From the NCBI RefSeq assembly GCF_022869785.1, contig NZ_CP094997.1:6701001-6765000 (forward strand): a DNA stretch of 64,000 bases. The letters are read 5' to 3'. Source of the stretch: Dyadobacter chenwenxiniae (GTDB lineage Bacteria; Bacteroidota; Bacteroidia; Cytophagales; Spirosomataceae). Position 1 is the stretch's first letter. The number at the start of each line of letters is the position of its first letter. The notes beneath the pieces were generated by a model. That model was given only the letters and a program-made list of their open reading frames with translations, did no database searches and had not been told where the DNA came from. Positions 61,674 to 64,000 of the stretch are shown in pieces. Made by a program: the position numbers and the translations under genes.

Positions 61674-61970
61674 TTAGATGTATTTCTGAATAATGGATTT
61701 CAGTTGATCTGCCTGCACAACGCCGGATTGTCTCCACATGGGTTTGCCGTGTTTAAAAACAATCAAAGTAGGCACGCCCTGGATTTTGTAAGCATTAGCA
61801 GCGGATTTGTTCTTATCGACGTCCACTTTAATGATGGTTGCGGAGTCGCCGAGTTCGGATTTTACTTTTTCCAAAATGGGCTTCATCATTTTACAGGGAC
61901 CGCACCATTCTGCTGAAAAATCGACGAGAACGGGCTTATTGCTGTTGATGAGTTCTGAAAATGTGGCCAT
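61674..61970 (-). CDS. trxA: Thioredoxin
   Basis: A 98-residue cytoplasmic thioredoxin with the redox motif AEWCGPCKMMKPI (about residues 20-32), the cis-Pro in IQGVPTLIVFK and a normal length. It reduces protein disulfides. It is upstream of the pentapeptide-repeat gene and nagA in the same direction and may form an operon with them. Confidence 0.95.
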   Translation of the reverse strand: MATFSELINSNKPVLVDFSAEWCGPCKMMKPILEKVKSELGDSATIIKVDVDKNKSAANAYKIQGVPTLIVFKHGKPMWRQSGVVQADQLKSIIQKYI

Positions 61971-62037
61971 GATTTCTGCTTTGGTTTATTAGGATAACCA
62001 TTCAAAACAATGAAAGGTTTACCTGTTTACTCAATTT

Positions 62038-63087
62038 TCATTCCAACAAATTCTTCAACAGCTTCCCCGCCCTTTTCTCAATAAACTCGTAAGTGAAATG
62101 CGAATAAAGGATCGTGAGCGAAATGGAGATGACCAGCGAAATGGCGATCATCCCTTCATTAACAGGCGATTTCAATGCGCGAAAAAGGACTACGTTGACC
62201 AAAATCAGTACAATAGCGTGGTTCAAATAAATGGAATAGGAGATTTTTCCCAGATATTGAAATGAACCACTTTTAAGCAGTTGTGTCACGACTCCTTTTG
62301 AACTTGCAAAAATGACAATCCCCACCGCAAAGATGAACGGGAAAACAAGTTTCCATAAGTTAAGGTCGTAATGATGAACAGCATACATAGCTGAAATCAG
62401 GAATATCAGGAAAGGAATTTCAAACGCAGACAAGCTGAATGTTCGTTTGCTTAATACGAGGTTTGTAAATATCCCCAACGAAAAACAAAGCAGTCCGCGG
62501 ACAAAACCATAGTCATAAGCCAATAGATATTCGCCTCTTGATATAATAAAAATACCTGATAATAAAGCAATTATCGCAAAAGTGACATACTTCACTTTTG
62601 GTAAAAGCAAAATAACCAGCCCAAAAAAAGCATACGAAACCATTTCGGAAGAGATGGACCAGGCCGGATAATTATTACTGATCCAGGAGCCGAAAACGGG
62701 CGTAGAACCCATGAATGTGAGCGTGTCAAAGGCTGTGTAAGCATAATAGCGCAGCCCAAGCTCGCCAACATTTTTCATAGGACTGCTTTCGCCGATCAGA
62801 CTGGCGATAATAAAGATGACTTCTGTGTAAAAAAGAAGCGGGAACAACCTGATAAACCGCTTTTTGAGAAACGTGCCAAAATCCTTTCCGGTGCTGATCC
62901 TTTCAACGTAATTCATCGCGATCACAAAACCGCTCAAAACGAAGAAAAAGTCAACAAAAAGACTGGAATTGATGACAAAGAAGTTGTTGTAAAAGACCGA
63001 TTCTTTGAACGCATTATGATGGTGGGCGATCACGAGAATGGAAAAAATGCCTCTTAGTCCATCTAATTGTTCAACGCGGTCTCTCAT
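62038..63087 (-). CDS. Acyltransferase family 3 membrane protein
   Basis: A 349-residue polytopic protein with about ten TM segments. The signature RVEQLDGLRGIFSILVIAHHH opens it, and FFFVLSGFVIAMNYVERIS, PAWSISSEMVSYAFFGLVILL and GKISYSIYLNHAIVLILV follow. It probably acylates a sugar of a surface polysaccharide, as it sits next to an O-antigen ligase or polymerase. Confidence 0.9.
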   Translation of the reverse strand: MRDRVEQLDGLRGIFSILVIAHHHNAFKESVFYNNFFVINSSLFVDFFFVLSGFVIAMNYVERISTGKDFGTFLKKRFIRLFPLLFYTEVIFIIASLIGESSPMKNVGELGLRYYAYTAFDTLTFMGSTPVFGSWISNNYPAWSISSEMVSYAFFGLVILLLPKVKYVTFAIIALLSGIFIISRGEYLLAYDYGFVRGLLCFSLGIFTNLVLSKRTFSLSAFEIPFLIFLISAMYAVHHYDLNLWKLVFPFIFAVGIVIFASSKGVVTQLLKSGSFQYLGKISYSIYLNHAIVLILVNVVLFRALKSPVNEGMIAISLVISISLTILYSHFTYEFIEKRAGKLLKNLLE

Positions 63088-63142
63088 GAGCAGGTTTCGC
63101 TGGCTCTTCGAAAATCGCCCAACGACTAATTTTTAAAAAGGG

Positions 63143-64000
63143 TTAGCTGGTAACCGTTGTGAGTTGAGTTGTTGCGGATCGTCTGGGAATATTATCCAGA
63201 TATTTGATGCCCAAAAACCGGATCATAACCAGGTAAGGAAACCAGAATGCAATGTCGTAGGGCCTTCCGCCGGTGAATAGCAACACCATTAAAGAGAAAA
63301 AGAAATAAGCCAGGAAAGTGGTCAGCGGATTCGTATATCGCCGGACTTCGCGCACGGCGTAAACGAAAAGGAAAAAGTTGAATCCTGCGAAAAACACAAA
63401 TCCGAAAACGCCATGGCTCACCCAGGATTCCAGAAGGGGAATGTCCAGATAGTCCGATTTGTAGCCTCTGCCGAGGAAAACATCCCATGAAAATAAGGTC
63501 TCTGTGAATTCACCAAATCCGCCTACACGACCCATTGCGGAGGCATCCGTGTCCGCAGTTTCCGTTATCCTTACGCCCGTTGAAGTAAAAATTACGTCCA
63601 GGATCCGGTTTTCAAAAGCGTCCCAATAACCCAAGAGCATATCCAAAACATTACCATAACGAATTAAAAAGTATCGGATGCCCAGGATAATCAGCACAAT
63701 GAAAGCCATGTTCTTCATTTTGAAAGCGCTCCCGATGGCGGAAAAGACATTCGAAATTTTGAATTGCAGGATGAAGTAAGCAAGGATCATAATGCCAACG
63801 GCCAGATAACTGGATTTGGCGAGTGCAATAACGATAACCCCCAGGCTGAACAGCACCGAGAAAAACAGGAACAATTTGGTAAAAATACCGGGCGTCCTGC
63901 CCAGCATCACCATGCCGGACAGCATGCAAATAATGCCGTTTCGGGCTGTAATGTGCGGATTTCCACCGGGTTGTGCGCCTTCGTTGGCAAAGCTTACCGC
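63143..64000 (-). CDS. O-antigen ligase/polymerase-like membrane protein, 5' end cut by window edge
   Basis: The minus-strand frame is open from the window edge (no start inside), giving at least 285 residues. The sequence before the first internal Met reads ANEGAQPGGNPHITARNGIIC, so the true start lies to the right. Several TM segments and a periplasmic loop with LGRGYKSDYLDIPLLESWVSHGVFGFVFF resemble the Wzy_C/O-antigen-ligase family. It joins or polymerises polysaccharide units and likely starts or continues a glycan cluster to the right. Confidence 0.8.
   Translation of the reverse strand, partial: AVSFANEGAQPGGNPHITARNGIICMLSGMVMLGRTPGIFTKLFLFFSVLFSLGVIVIALAKSSYLAVGIMILAYFILQFKISNVFSAIGSAFKMKNMAFIVLIILGIRYFLIRYGNVLDMLLGYWDAFENRILDVIFTSTGVRITETADTDASAMGRVGGFGEFTETLFSWDVFLGRGYKSDYLDIPLLESWVSHGVFGFVFFAGFNFFLFVYAVREVRRYTNPLTTFLAYFFFSLMVLLFTGGRPYDIAFWFPYLVMIRFLGIKYLDNIPRRSATTQLTTVTS

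Overview
The window reads as a chromosomal segment of a Bacteroidota bacterium, most likely a Cytophagales member close to Dyadobacter. The genus is an inference from overall protein character, and no search was run. Supporting signs are the FecR and DUF4974-type sigma/anti-sigma modules, STN and CarboxypepD_reg domains, head-GIN proteins, several clear Bacteroidota promoters (TTTG or TTG, 19-20 nt, then TAnnTTTG), frequent TTG starts and weak Shine-Dalgarno signals. About 60 protein-coding genes, one tRNA, one probable cobalamin riboswitch and several intrinsic terminators can be supported.

Left part (1-20.4 kb): a truncated family 31 glycosidase, a methionine-type aminotransferase, a LolE-like permease and glutamine-dependent NAD synthetase. 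Next comes a sigma/FecR/STN signalling operon whose last gene is a surface-repeat protein rather than a TonB receptor. It is separated by an 81-bp imperfect palindrome from a head-GIN lipoprotein. Then follow a VanX-type dipeptidase, a PspC/LiaF-like envelope operon with a consensus promoter, a TrpF-like protein that has lost its catalytic residues next to a DUF4160/DUF2442 pair, the galactose genes galK-galM, and fumC.

Middle part (20.5-48.4 kb): nagB, an acyltransferase, a cobalamin-riboswitch-controlled metE, and a cassette of carbamoyltransferase, SGNH hydrolase, DUF5989 and SxtJ proteins. Then Ppx/GppA, a second sigma factor with a membrane-anchored barrel-like partner, an Lrp regulator divergent from metH, a nucleoside transporter, SppA, SixA, XerD, AroQ and an M14 peptidase. 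With both B12-independent and B12-dependent methionine synthases present, the riboswitch should silence metE when cobalamin is available.

Accessory island (48.6-52.0 kb): directly downstream of tRNA-Glu lie a small AAA ATPase, an 88-residue unknown gene divergent from an XRE regulator across twin palindromes, a complete hicAB pair with a perfect 10-bp inverted-repeat operator, a frameshifted hicB-like remnant, and a two-gene unit of a small protein plus a probable ADP-ribosyltransferase-fold protein. The last unit is the best candidate for an undescribed toxin-antitoxin system.

Right part (52.1-64 kb): an MBL hydrolase, a secreted CocE-type hydrolase with a ThuA protein, a purple-acid-phosphatase-like enzyme, a B12-binding radical SAM protein, nagA, a pentapeptide-repeat protein and thioredoxin. 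An acyltransferase and a truncated O-antigen ligase or polymerase close the window and probably begin a polysaccharide cluster that continues to the right.
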